DNA of 21,271 bases. It comes from CAWVWF01 sp963933885 (GTDB taxonomy: Bacteria > Bacteroidota > Bacteroidia > Flavobacteriales_C > GCA-002722245). The stretch spans positions 1 through 21,271 of the forward strand of contig CAWVWF010000038.1 in the NCBI GenBank assembly GCA_963933885.1, in the 5' to 3' direction. Position numbers and translations under genes: made by a program. Below are positions 1 to 8,284 of this stretch, piece after piece (position 1 is the stretch's first letter; each line of letters begins with the position of its first letter). The notes beneath the pieces were generated by a model. It saw only the letters and a list, made by a program, of their open reading frames with translations. It was not told the origin of the DNA and searched no databases.

Positions 1-1
1 T

Positions 2-2266
2 ACACATTATCAAAAAAAACCTATTAAGAAAACCCCTCAATTAAGAGCTGATTTTTACGGTGCAAAAAACTATCGAGTAGGGGAAAATATTGTTGAAGTT
101 CCCTCGAATGGTTCAGAAGAAAATATAGCAGAAGAAATGGTGAAAGCCTGGCTTGGATCTCCTAGACACTACGCCAATATTGTTACTGCAGATTATGATA
201 TAACGGGAGTTTCAGTTCAATACAACAAAGCTAGAAACTCGTTGATTTGTGTACAGAAATTCGCGATCGTGAATGAATTTTATATGGTTCAAGACCATAA
301 GGACCTTTTTCCGCATGCAAACAAAGTCCCTAAAGATGTAATAAAACAATTTGCTAAAAGCTTACCTCCAAAACATAAGAAACACGCCTATAAAATTAAA
401 GAAAAGAAGAAAGCCGAAATTTGTAAGAATAGTAATTCTGATGTTTTCTCAAACAATACAATCGCACTTTCCAAACGAGGAGATTCACTGTATGTTGGAA
501 TCAGGAAGCGATCACTATCTCGCATTAAACAATACTTTAAGGAACGTAAAGATGGATTAACACTAGAGTTTGTAATGTTTGATTACAACTACTCATGTGA
601 TCCTGCTGATAATGTTACTATTCCAACAAGAAGAAATGGTAGGTGTGAATTTAATGGACCCATCTTAAAACCTACTTATAAAAAGGAGATTTTAAAGCAA
701 ATTAAAAGTAAAGAAGAATACAACCGAGTTAATAAGATCAGACTGCATAGAGATGAATGCCTTTGGGTTAATCTAGGTCAATTCCCGAAGAAAATAGCAG
801 GTAAAAAAATAGAGATTAATTTATTAGTCTTGAAGAAAAACCGGTTATGTAATGTTGTTTCAGCATTGAGTGTTTGTGGAGAACAACTTTTAAATCCTTT
901 ACCGGAACTTCCTTATTACAATAACCTCTATCCTATTGCATATACACCAAAACTTAAACCTGAAATAAAAAGGATTAGAGTGAACTTCGGTAAAAATGAA
1001 ACTGAAAACAATTCTACTGCGATCCTAAATGCTATTCAAGATTTAAGAACACATCACCACGAAATTATTAGAGCCGATATAAAGGCTTTTGCGAGTGTTG
1101 AAGGTTCTTCTAAAGGAAATGAATTATTGTTTATTAAAAGGGCCGAAGGCGTGCTTAAACAGTTTGAAGAACACCAAGATTCTGTGATTAGATATAAGTT
1201 AACAACCAATGAAAACTGGAGGTTATTCTATAAACAAATCGACACAACAAGTTTAAGTTATCTTAAAGACCTTGATACACTTGAAGTAAGGAAATTTGTA
1301 AACGATCCTATTAACAAGCTAGCCTTAGAGCCATATTTAGCAAAACAGCGATATGCTTTCATTACCCTTTACACGAGACCGAAGCTTACAAATAACAACT
1401 TGATTTTATTCGCAAAAGAGAATTTCGACAATATTATTACAGCGAATAAATACACAAAAGCAAATGTTAAGAAACTAGCTGAAATTCAACAGTTCCTTTT
1501 CGATAAAGTAGTGACTGGTGATTTAGCTTTGGATTCTTTAAATCTATATTTTCCAGAAGATCATGACAAGCTAATTCAGCTAAGATTCAATAAGCTAATG
1601 TTTCATTATGATTATCGAAAAAACATGAGCCATTCAAGTCTATTTAATGCCTTAGAAAATCTTAAAAAGACGGAACATAATATTGAGTTTTTAACTTATA
1701 ATGCAAAAGCTGCCTTTTTCAACTCAAATCAAATGACTGATGTAACTGATCGTTTGAAGAAAGTAATTCAAGTCATACCAAATCTAAAAAAATACGAAAT
1801 TTCTAAAGACACCATACATAGTTTTGAATTGCATAAAAATCATCTAAGAATTAACAAGTATTATTCTCATCAAGGTGGTGGCTTAACTTCAGTTTTAAAA
1901 TCCGCTGATTTTGTAAAAAAGCATTATGATTTACAGATGGACACAATGTCCAATGCCTTTAAATTTACACTAGCAAAATACTATGTTTTCGCTGGAAAAG
2001 ACTTCTGGGCAATGGAATTATTAAAACCATTATCCGCCCTACCAAACTACAAGCATACAGTGTATATTTTGTATCTAAAAGTCTACCACCATTTAACTGT
2101 ACAATCAGATGAGTATAGAGATGTTAATATAGTTTTAACGGAAGCAATGGATAAATTAACCAAAGAAGAATGGTGTGATTTATATATAGGAATGTGTAAT
2201 ATTAATTTCCATATTTTCGATGATCAATCGCTAAAAAACTTGTATTGTTCTACTTGTAGAAACTAA
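2..2266 (+). CDS. CAP/SCP domain protein with OmpA-like region, 5' end outside window
   Basis: The frame is open from base 2, so the ATG at 137 is internal and the gene starts upstream of the window; 754 residues are visible. In partial numbering, residues 19-90 form the end of a CAP/SCP (YkwD-type) domain: GENI at 27-30, then W50 and SPRHYANIV at 53-61, followed by a GVSVQY strand. CAP proteins are usually secreted. A lysine-rich middle with scattered cysteines follows. Around residues 335-460 there is an OmpA-like pattern (VNFGKN, then IKAFASVEGSS, then RAEGVLKQF, later LEPYLAKQRYAFI), resembling the peptidoglycan-binding-like domains common in Bacteroidota envelope proteins. The C-terminal 300 residues are probably helical and end in CSTC. 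I infer an envelope-associated protein. The CAP call is firm, the OmpA-like call moderate. It is 125 bases from the next operon and probably not part of it. Confidence 0.75.
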   Translation, partial: THYQKKPIKKTPQLRADFYGAKNYRVGENIVEVPSNGSEENIAEEMVKAWLGSPRHYANIVTADYDITGVSVQYNKARNSLICVQKFAIVNEFYMVQDHKDLFPHANKVPKDVIKQFAKSLPPKHKKHAYKIKEKKKAEICKNSNSDVFSNNTIALSKRGDSLYVGIRKRSLSRIKQYFKERKDGLTLEFVMFDYNYSCDPADNVTIPTRRNGRCEFNGPILKPTYKKEILKQIKSKEEYNRVNKIRLHRDECLWVNLGQFPKKIAGKKIEINLLVLKKNRLCNVVSALSVCGEQLLNPLPELPYYNNLYPIAYTPKLKPEIKRIRVNFGKNETENNSTAILNAIQDLRTHHHEIIRADIKAFASVEGSSKGNELLFIKRAEGVLKQFEEHQDSVIRYKLTTNENWRLFYKQIDTTSLSYLKDLDTLEVRKFVNDPINKLALEPYLAKQRYAFITLYTRPKLTNNNLILFAKENFDNIITANKYTKANVKKLAEIQQFLFDKVVTGDLALDSLNLYFPEDHDKLIQLRFNKLMFHYDYRKNMSHSSLFNALENLKKTEHNIEFLTYNAKAAFFNSNQMTDVTDRLKKVIQVIPNLKKYEISKDTIHSFELHKNHLRINKYYSHQGGGLTSVLKSADFVKKHYDLQMDTMSNAFKFTLAKYYVFAGKDFWAMELLKPLSALPNYKHTVYILYLKVYHHLTVQSDEYRDVNIVLTEAMDKLTKEEWCDLYIGMCNINFHIFDDQSLKNLYCSTCRN

Positions 2267-2391
2267 TATTTAGAACAGATAAATTTCAAAGTCAAGCAAC
2301 TAAAACATTAAAGTCCGTTTTAGTACAAACAAAGTGATAGTTAAGTTTTGAGCTTTAGAAGATTCTATTACTTTTATCGAAAGGTTTATAA

Positions 2392-3099
2392 ATGGAAAAT
2401 TGGATTAATCATATTATTTGGGAGCTGTCGTTAGACAAACTCTTTTTGATTTCCACAGTCTATTTCTTGTTTCTATATTTCATTATTGGTTCTCTCTTTT
2501 TAAAAATCTGTATTTGGTTATCTTCAAAAGGAATTGCATCAAAAATCATCCAAGAAGACATCCATTCAAAACAGCATAAATTTGAAATTAAAAAATCGTT
2601 AATTTCAATTCTAATTTTTGGTTTCTCTTCCCTTCCTGTTGTCTATCTAATAAGAAATAATTCAGCAGAACTTTTACCCAATACAATTTTCAATATTACG
2701 ATTGGTCTTTTAATATTAAACATCTGGAATGAGGTGCATTTCTATATTGTTCACAGGATAATGCACTTGCCTTGGTTTCTTCGAAACGTTCATTACATTC
2801 ATCATCAATCTAAAATTTCAACAGTGTATTCAGTATTTAGTTTTCACTGGCTTGAAGCACTCCTTCTAAGCACACTACCCATAACAATTATTTGCTTCGT
2901 TAACTTTTCCCCTATCGCTATTTTTCTTTACCCATTAACAAGTATTCTTTTAAATTTCTCAGGTCATTGTAATTATAGAATCGGTAAGAAGAAAGAAACA
3001 AATGCCTTGGCGTTTGGAACACGTCACAATCAACACCATTATCAATTCACAAAAAAGTATGGGTTTGTCTCTGGATTATTAGACAAACTATTTAACTAG
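2392..3099 (+). CDS. Sterol desaturase/fatty acid hydroxylase family membrane protein
   Basis: This 235-residue integral membrane protein carries the histidine boxes of the FA_hydroxylase (sterol desaturase) superfamily: HRIMH (121-125), HYIHH (134-138), H152 after an SFH motif, and RHNQHH (H212, H215, H216). Members of this family bind two irons and use O2 to hydroxylate or desaturate lipid substrates at the membrane. Hydrophobic segments lie around 15-42, 70-87, 100-118 and 155-190, so the boxes face one side. All expected boxes are present, so it should be active; the substrate cannot be told. It is the first gene of a four-gene run, 19 bases before the ketosynthase gene, which suggests that it modifies the product or acyl precursor of that enzyme. 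The family call is strong; the pathway role is inference. Confidence 0.87.
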   Translation: MENWINHIIWELSLDKLFLISTVYFLFLYFIIGSLFLKICIWLSSKGIASKIIQEDIHSKQHKFEIKKSLISILIFGFSSLPVVYLIRNNSAELLPNTIFNITIGLLILNIWNEVHFYIVHRIMHLPWFLRNVHYIHHQSKISTVYSVFSFHWLEALLLSTLPITIICFVNFSPIAIFLYPLTSILLNFSGHCNYRIGKKKETNALAFGTRHNQHHYQFTKKYGFVSGLLDKLFN

Positions 3100-3118
3100 A
3101 AGCCTCAATAAAAACATT

Positions 3119-4966
3119 ATGGAAAACGTATATATAACGAGTTCAGGTGCATTCTTGCCAAACGATCCAATTTCTAATGATGAAATGGAAAATTATTTAG
3201 GGCAAATAAATGGCGTTCCTAGTAATGCGAAGGCTAGAATCTTAAGTCAAAATGGAATTAAAAATCGTTTCTATGCGATTGATAAAAACCAAGAATCAAC
3301 ACATTCCAATGCTCAACTTGCTATCGAAGCAGTTAATAAAGCCATCGAGAATAGTTCATTAAGACCAAATGAAATTGAGTTACTTTCAACAGGAACAACG
3401 CAAGGAGATCTTCCAATTCCTGGTTTCGCAAGTATGGTTCACGCAGGTTTAGAATTTGGAAAATGTGAAATTGCGAACTTCCAAAGTGTATGTGCAAGTG
3501 GAATGATGGCACTAAAAAATGCTTTCGCTCAAATTAAATCCAATGAAAAAAGAAACGCTGTAGTTGTTGGAAGTGAACTTTCAAGCAGACTTTTTAAAGC
3601 TTCAAGATTCGAGGCTCAGAAAATGAAAAACGTTCCTTTCGATACTGAATTTTTAAGATGGATGTTATCGGATGGCGCAGGTGCTTTGGTTCTTCAGAAT
3701 CAAAAAAATGAAGAAGGAATATCTTTAAAAATAGACTGGATTGAAATCGAATCTAGTGCGCATAAGTTTCCACTTTGTATGTATGCTGGAAAGAACAGCA
3801 ATAAGGACGAATCAGAAAAGTCTTGGTTAGATTATGAGAGCTATGAAGCCGCATCCGCAGATGGAGCAATCAACTTAAAACAAGATATCAGATTGTTAGA
3901 TCAAGTTGTTAAAAACGGTGTTTCCCACTACTTCGATCTAATCTCAAGAAAGAAAATTACTGCAAAGAATGTAGATTGGCTTTGTGCTCATTATTCCTCA
4001 GAATATTTCAAAGAACCTATTAAAGAATTGATGGCTAAAGGTGGAGGAGAAATTCCAAATGAAAAATGGTTTACAAATCTATACACAAAAGGAAATACCG
4101 GTGCTGCTTCTATTTTCATCATGTTAGAAGAATTGATGAACTCTGGAAAATTAAAACCTGGAGATAATATTTTATGCATGGTTCCAGAGAGTGGTAGATT
4201 CATCTCTTCATACATGCAATTAACAGTAGTTGGAAGTGAAGAAGAAACAGTGAAATTTCCAATTCGAGCAATAGAATCTCCAGAACTTGTTCTTGATAAA
4301 ACAACAACTTCAGAATGGTTGATCAGAGAATTAGCCCAAATATGGATCGACTTCGAATCTAACTTAATTAAGATTCCTGTGATTACTAAAATCCATGATA
4401 GTAAATTATCCCTATCTGATTACAAATTACTCTTGCATGATTTAAGACAACAGGTGATCGATGGTTCACAATGGATTTCCAGAGCAGCATCTAACATAGA
4501 TATCGAAATTTTCGAGCTCCGATCTGCTTTCATTAAACATACAGCGGCTGAACATAAAGATTATCAGATGTTGGAAAAAAACTATGTTAACCTTGGTGAA
4601 ACATTAGAGAGTATTCAAACAGGTAAGAAGAACATAGGAAGTGTAGCACTATCAGCTTTTATGTTCCATCAAGCTAGTCAAAACAATCCAATAGATCTTT
4701 TAGGTTCTATGTTTATCATTGAAGGAATCGGAAAAAGACTTTCTGCTTTCTGGGGAAATATGATCAAAGAACAGCTTCATTTAAATGAAGATCAGGTATC
4801 ATTTTTCACCTATCATGGTGTTGCAGATGAGAATCATTTTCATAATTTAGAGAAAGCTATTAATCATCCTTTAATGGATATGGATTTAGCAAAACGTATT
4901 GTAAAGACAGCAAAAACAACTGCTAAGCTTTATGAAATGCAACTAAAGGAATTAGGAAACTATTAA
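3119..4966 (+). CDS. StlD/DarB-like beta-ketosynthase fused to HDO-type diiron-like domain
   Basis: At 615 residues this is about 240 longer than an ordinary KAS III. Residues 1-375 are a KAS III-type condensing enzyme of the thiolase fold: C125 in SVCASGM, H291 in CAHYSS and N326 in KGNTGAAS give the Cys-His-Asn triad. From memory, FLRWMLSDGAGA (178-189), CMYAG (220-224) and PESGRF (356-361) also occur in StlD/DarB ketosynthases, which build cyclohexanediones for dialkylresorcinols and stilbenes. Residues about 395-615 are an all-helical region resembling heme-oxygenase-like di-metal oxidases (HDO, TenA/PqqC/UndA fold). Candidate metal ligands are H474, E478, H479, E535, H566, D570 and H573 (AAEHKDY; then YHGVADENHFH). 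The gene lies 19 bases after the hydroxylase gene and 9 before the next. I infer a condensing enzyme coupled to oxidative processing of its product. The ketosynthase call is firm, the HDO call good, the product unknown. Confidence 0.82.
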   Translation: MENVYITSSGAFLPNDPISNDEMENYLGQINGVPSNAKARILSQNGIKNRFYAIDKNQESTHSNAQLAIEAVNKAIENSSLRPNEIELLSTGTTQGDLPIPGFASMVHAGLEFGKCEIANFQSVCASGMMALKNAFAQIKSNEKRNAVVVGSELSSRLFKASRFEAQKMKNVPFDTEFLRWMLSDGAGALVLQNQKNEEGISLKIDWIEIESSAHKFPLCMYAGKNSNKDESEKSWLDYESYEAASADGAINLKQDIRLLDQVVKNGVSHYFDLISRKKITAKNVDWLCAHYSSEYFKEPIKELMAKGGGEIPNEKWFTNLYTKGNTGAASIFIMLEELMNSGKLKPGDNILCMVPESGRFISSYMQLTVVGSEEETVKFPIRAIESPELVLDKTTTSEWLIRELAQIWIDFESNLIKIPVITKIHDSKLSLSDYKLLLHDLRQQVIDGSQWISRAASNIDIEIFELRSAFIKHTAAEHKDYQMLEKNYVNLGETLESIQTGKKNIGSVALSAFMFHQASQNNPIDLLGSMFIIEGIGKRLSAFWGNMIKEQLHLNEDQVSFFTYHGVADENHFHNLEKAINHPLMDMDLAKRIVKTAKTTAKLYEMQLKELGNY

Positions 4967-4975
4967 ACGCAAAAC

Positions 4976-5872
4976 ATGAACAACGATATTTTCAATACTG
5001 CCAATCATGATGAACGAGATCCTAATCCTTGGCTGGCTTTATATTTAGATAATAGTATTCCGATCAATCAAACTGCGAAAGAAGCTTTGATGCGAGATAA
5101 CAACTCGAAGTCGGTTAAATACCTCTTGCCTATCATTAAAATATGGTCTAAGGTAGTGATGTTCTTCATTCACTTCTTTAAATATTTTCTTCCGAGATTA
5201 TTTAATTCTTCAAAGATTCTACATAAACTGTTGGCTTGGGGCTTAAAGCGTTTTGTTAGTCCAGATGCCAATTTATTAATCTTCAGGCATTTTCATGTTG
5301 GTAGTGAAATCTTGATTTTTATTGCTCGAAATATCAAAGACGTAGAACTTCAAACAAGCCCCCTTTTTCCAAATAACTTTGAGGATGTAAAGGACGATTT
5401 ATTCTTACAACACGATCTTAACCTTTACAATTTCGTAATTAACCTCAACAAAGAAATGAGGGAAAAGAACATCACGATTTCGAAAGCAGAAAGTTACAAT
5501 ACCGATATGATTACGGAAGATCAGTTCGATCATATCAAATTCCCAAACAAGTGGACAAACGTTTTAGATTTACGTTCCGCTATTGAACTATTCACACCTT
5601 TCTATCAATTATTCCTAACGGCAAACGATTTCATTAGAGCTTCTAATTCTCTTCAGTTAGACGAAACTATAGGAATCTATTCATCTCAGATATTAGGAAC
5701 TCCTGGACATCTTGGTTTGTTAAACAATAAACATCCAATGGTTCCAGTATCAACTTATGGTGCTGCATACAATTTAGTTTTGCATGGTTTAGCTGCTGAA
5801 ACGTTACATGAAGTTTTAGTTAATGTGAAGAGACAAAATAGTTTGGATGGGGTGATTTCTCCTGATAAATAA
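4976..5872 (+). CDS. Unrecognised 298-residue protein of the ketosynthase operon
   Basis: I do not recognise the family with certainty. The protein is translated 9 bases after the ketosynthase-HDO gene, in the same operon. It starts with a polar stretch (DERDPNPWLALYLD, 12-25). A hydrophobic, aromatic-rich segment at about 49-75 could be a membrane anchor or amphipathic helix. Polar residues that may be functional include RHFHVGSE (104-111, with H105, H107 and E111), a QHD near residue 143 and HGLAAETLHEVL near the C-terminus. The spaced His and Glu residues in helical settings could bind metal, but this is a guess. No signal peptide is obvious. Its position argues for a role in the same pathway, as enzyme partner or carrier/assembly protein. 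Confidence 0.6.
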   Translation: MNNDIFNTANHDERDPNPWLALYLDNSIPINQTAKEALMRDNNSKSVKYLLPIIKIWSKVVMFFIHFFKYFLPRLFNSSKILHKLLAWGLKRFVSPDANLLIFRHFHVGSEILIFIARNIKDVELQTSPLFPNNFEDVKDDLFLQHDLNLYNFVINLNKEMREKNITISKAESYNTDMITEDQFDHIKFPNKWTNVLDLRSAIELFTPFYQLFLTANDFIRASNSLQLDETIGIYSSQILGTPGHLGLLNNKHPMVPVSTYGAAYNLVLHGLAAETLHEVLVNVKRQNSLDGVISPDK

Positions 5873-5884
5873 TCTACTGAAGTT

Positions 5885-6568
5885 ATGTATGTTCTCATCT
5901 TACTATCACTTGCCTTCCCAATTTCTTTAGCTTTTTATAAAGCTTTACAGTTTGTTGATCTCAAAGTAAAACCACTAATTAAAATCACAAGTGTTTTTCT
6001 CATTATTTCAATCCTAATAATTTTTTCCAACTACAGCTTTTCAGGTACTGTTTTAGACAACTGTATCCTTTGCGGTACTGTTACATTAGTCTTCTTATCT
6101 GGACTCTTTTTAAAAAACCAAAATAAAGTATTTGGTAAGGCTTTAGTTCTAATCGGAAAAACCAGTCTTACAATCCCTATCCTTTTGATAATAGCATTTT
6201 TATTGAATCCTTTCTATATCTTTTTCTCATTAAATCTAGGAAGAGTTTCACCGGAGGCGACAAATACTATCGGAGAATACGAGCTTGAACATTACTCAGT
6301 TAATGTAAACTTTATGGGAAGTACCCATTTGGCAGTTATAAAAAAAGAGATAATACCAGGCCTACTTGAAAAAACATTAGGAAAGACAACATTAGGAATC
6401 TATGCAGCTTGTAAACTTCCTGATTACTATATAACAAAACACATTTATGAAGAAGGTGAATGGAAACCTACTTTAATAAAAAAACAAGAATACAGTTTAA
6501 CCGAAGATTCTTTGTTCGTTAAAGAATATATAGACTCACTGTACATTACCTCTAGCTATAAGTATTAA
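5885..6568 (+). CDS. Hypothetical membrane protein, last gene of ketosynthase operon
   Basis: This 227-residue protein starts 12 bases after the preceding stop, so it is very likely co-transcribed. About four hydrophobic segments (2-20, 31-49, 61-77, 93-115) are followed by a soluble C-terminal domain of about 105 residues. That domain is rich in beta-type strands, with YSVNVNFMGSTHLAVIKKE near 137-155. No catalytic motif or known family was recognised. The only cysteines are C60 and C63 (CILC) in the membrane part and one near residue 171. The gene ends 20 bases before a convergent gene, with no clear terminator hairpin between them. It may be an accessory membrane factor of the operon or an unrelated passenger; the sequence does not decide. 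Confidence 0.55.
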   Translation: MYVLILLSLAFPISLAFYKALQFVDLKVKPLIKITSVFLIISILIIFSNYSFSGTVLDNCILCGTVTLVFLSGLFLKNQNKVFGKALVLIGKTSLTIPILLIIAFLLNPFYIFFSLNLGRVSPEATNTIGEYELEHYSVNVNFMGSTHLAVIKKEIIPGLLEKTLGKTTLGIYAACKLPDYYITKHIYEEGEWKPTLIKKQEYSLTEDSLFVKEYIDSLYITSSYKY

Positions 6569-6588
6569 AACATAATGCTTGTTTACTA

Positions 6589-6921
6589 CTAATGAATGTA
6601 AAATACTTTCATAACGTAATAAAGACCAATTGTAATTATTCCAATAACTAATGTTGTAATAACTCGCTTATACATACTAGATAAAATCATTAATAACAGT
6701 CCTAAACCTAAAATTATTCCTGATATTAATAATGCATTAAAAAGTTCATTCTTAAAGTCAAAACGAATTAGAGGCGACTGAGCATGTCCCATTATTTTAA
6801 CGTACTCTAGTATGATTCCAATAATGTGAAAAACTATGAAAACGAATAAGATTTTTACAGCCTTTTCAAGATAGCTTCTTCTACTATCAAAATCATCTAG
6901 TTCAGAATCAATTGTTTCCAT
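6589..6921 (-). CDS. Small three-TM membrane protein
   Basis: This 110-residue protein has an acidic, soluble N-terminus (SELDDFDSRR, 6-15) and three hydrophobic segments (about 22-40, 60-82, 87-105) separated by short polar loops. No family was recognised. It is the last gene of a three-gene minus-strand run, 10 bases after the lipoprotein gene, and ends convergently with the gene at 5885-6568. The function is unknown. The reading frame is credible because of the tight operon spacing and the clean membrane pattern. Confidence 0.55.
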   Translation of the reverse strand: METIDSELDDFDSRRSYLEKAVKILFVFIVFHIIGIILEYVKIMGHAQSPLIRFDFKNELFNALLISGIILGLGLLLMILSSMYKRVITTLVIGIITIGLYYVMKVFYIH

Positions 6922-6931
6922 TAAGTATTGA

Positions 6932-7405
6932 TTATTCTACTATTCTATAATTACTATCGCTTGAAAAATACAGCCTATTATAAACGCCTGGCTTACCATG
7001 TGAACCCATTTCAATATCCAAGTTCACGTAGTTTACAAGTTCTGCTTCTGTTAATGTATAAACTAGTCGAGCCAGAAATTGTTGTGCTCCAAAAGAGCCC
7101 ATTTGATCAGAGTACCTTTCTTCATGTTCCAACTTAATTGTTAGGGTATCATTACTCAACTTTTTAAAGATTATCTGAGGAGAGTACTCATGGTATCCTT
7201 TATTTAATTCCTTAATAATATCCATATGATCTTGTGAAACTGAAAGGACAGTATCTTTTGTTATATACCAAGATACTGTCTCATTTTCAGTCTTTTGATC
7301 AACTGTCCAATCATAGGATGAGTTTTGATTAGCATCATGATTTGACGCGTTTTCAGAACAAGAGAAAAGTAAAACGACAATTGTAATGAGTAGTGAATAT
7401 TTCAT
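6932..7405 (-). CDS. Putative lipoprotein, possibly GerMN-like
   Basis: The 157-residue product has a short signal peptide ending in a lipobox (LLFSC, C16), so it should be lipidated and membrane-anchored after export. A low-complexity linker rich in Asn and Ser follows, then a domain of about 120 residues. The pattern QFLARLVYTLTEAELVNYV followed by LDIEMGSHGKPG is reminiscent of GerMN-type domains, in which a helix and a VYTLT segment precede a strand ending in Gly. That similarity is weak and made by eye. The gene lies 5 bases after a membrane protein gene and 10 before another, so the three probably form an envelope-related operon. Confidence 0.6.
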   Translation of the reverse strand: MKYSLLITIVVLLFSCSENASNHDANQNSSYDWTVDQKTENETVSWYITKDTVLSVSQDHMDIIKELNKGYHEYSPQIIFKKLSNDTLTIKLEHEERYSDQMGSFGAQQFLARLVYTLTEAELVNYVNLDIEMGSHGKPGVYNRLYFSSDSNYRIVE

Positions 7406-7410
7406 AAACC

Positions 7411-8253
7411 TTATTGAAATTTATATATCTTTTTGATAATTTTTTTCTCAAACAATCTGATAGCTTTGGCTTTATAATATTCGTCACTTTTATGGAATTT
7501 CATTCTATAAACCGACAATAGTTTTAATTTAGATTTCTTCTCATCCCCACTTAAAATTATTTCGGCATAAGAAGTCTTAAATACAATTGTATCACTGTTT
7601 CCAACCTTATTGGGATCTAGTAATAGCGCCAGAGTATCTGGTGAATTTTTAAAGTGAAAAACATTACTTTCAGCATTAAAATCTACTTCCCGATACATTT
7701 TATTTATCGTTAGTACTCTATCCATTTGTACCATATTTAACCTTGTCACAAGCTCTCTTTTCGAAAATTCAAATTCGTATTCCTTGTTAATATCCACATA
7801 CTTTCTGTCTATTCCTTTAGGCAAACTCGTAGCCATAAATGCCAGACAAGAAGTTGCGAAAACTACTTTTTGAAATAATGGTTTCAGATTAAAGTTGAAA
7901 GGGTGATTAACAAATTTGTATGAAATAAGAATGGATATTAATGCGATATTATCCGTAAAATCAACAGTTCTATTAATTGGTAATCCTACCTTATTTACTA
8001 GATCTATTAAAGGCTGAGCCAATTCGCTGTTCCAATAAACAAAAAGAATTCCTGTAATAATATGTACTGTTCTCCTTGATTTTGTAAAAACTAAACTCAG
8101 CAAAAAAGGGAAAGCGAGTAAACCAGCAAAATCGGATAATTTCCCTGTAATGTCATTATGAAAAGTCGACTTTAAATACCAGTCATTTAAAACAAGAACC
8201 AATACACTTATTAAAAAATAGGGGTTCCCAATCTTATTAACCTCTTTCATCAA
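7411..8253 (-). CDS. Polytopic membrane protein with NDWYLK and TGKLSDFAG motifs
   Basis: The first 145 residues of this 280-residue protein hold about four hydrophobic segments, with a conserved-looking N-terminal block: NDWYLKSTFHND (23-34) followed by TGKLSDFAGL (36-45). I recall similar uncharacterised membrane proteins in Bacteroidota with this block, but know no function. The C-terminal half is soluble, with mixed strands and charged residues, and ends in a basic tail (KKIIKKIYKF). Translation may start at the first or the second ATG (8253 or 8250). It is the first gene of a three-gene run with the lipoprotein and the small membrane protein, separated from the upstream reductase gene by 31 bases. 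Confidence 0.6.
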   Translation of the reverse strand: MMKEVNKIGNPYFLISVLVLVLNDWYLKSTFHNDITGKLSDFAGLLAFPFLLSLVFTKSRRTVHIITGILFVYWNSELAQPLIDLVNKVGLPINRTVDFTDNIALISILISYKFVNHPFNFNLKPLFQKVVFATSCLAFMATSLPKGIDRKYVDINKEYEFEFSKRELVTRLNMVQMDRVLTINKMYREVDFNAESNVFHFKNSPDTLALLLDPNKVGNSDTIVFKTSYAEIILSGDEKKSKLKLLSVYRMKFHKSDEYYKAKAIRLFEKKIIKKIYKFQ

Positions 8254-8284
8254 CTTAAAAAAAACATTAATATATAATTATATT

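Noticed and set aside
137..139. ATG at 137 as the true start of the first gene
   Set aside because: The frame is open to base 2, and the CAP motif GENI is encoded upstream of it.
2267..2391. Promoter for the ketosynthase operon
   Set aside because: An AAGTTTTG sequence resembles the Bacteroidota -7 element, but no TTG lies at the expected distance upstream, so I do not call it.
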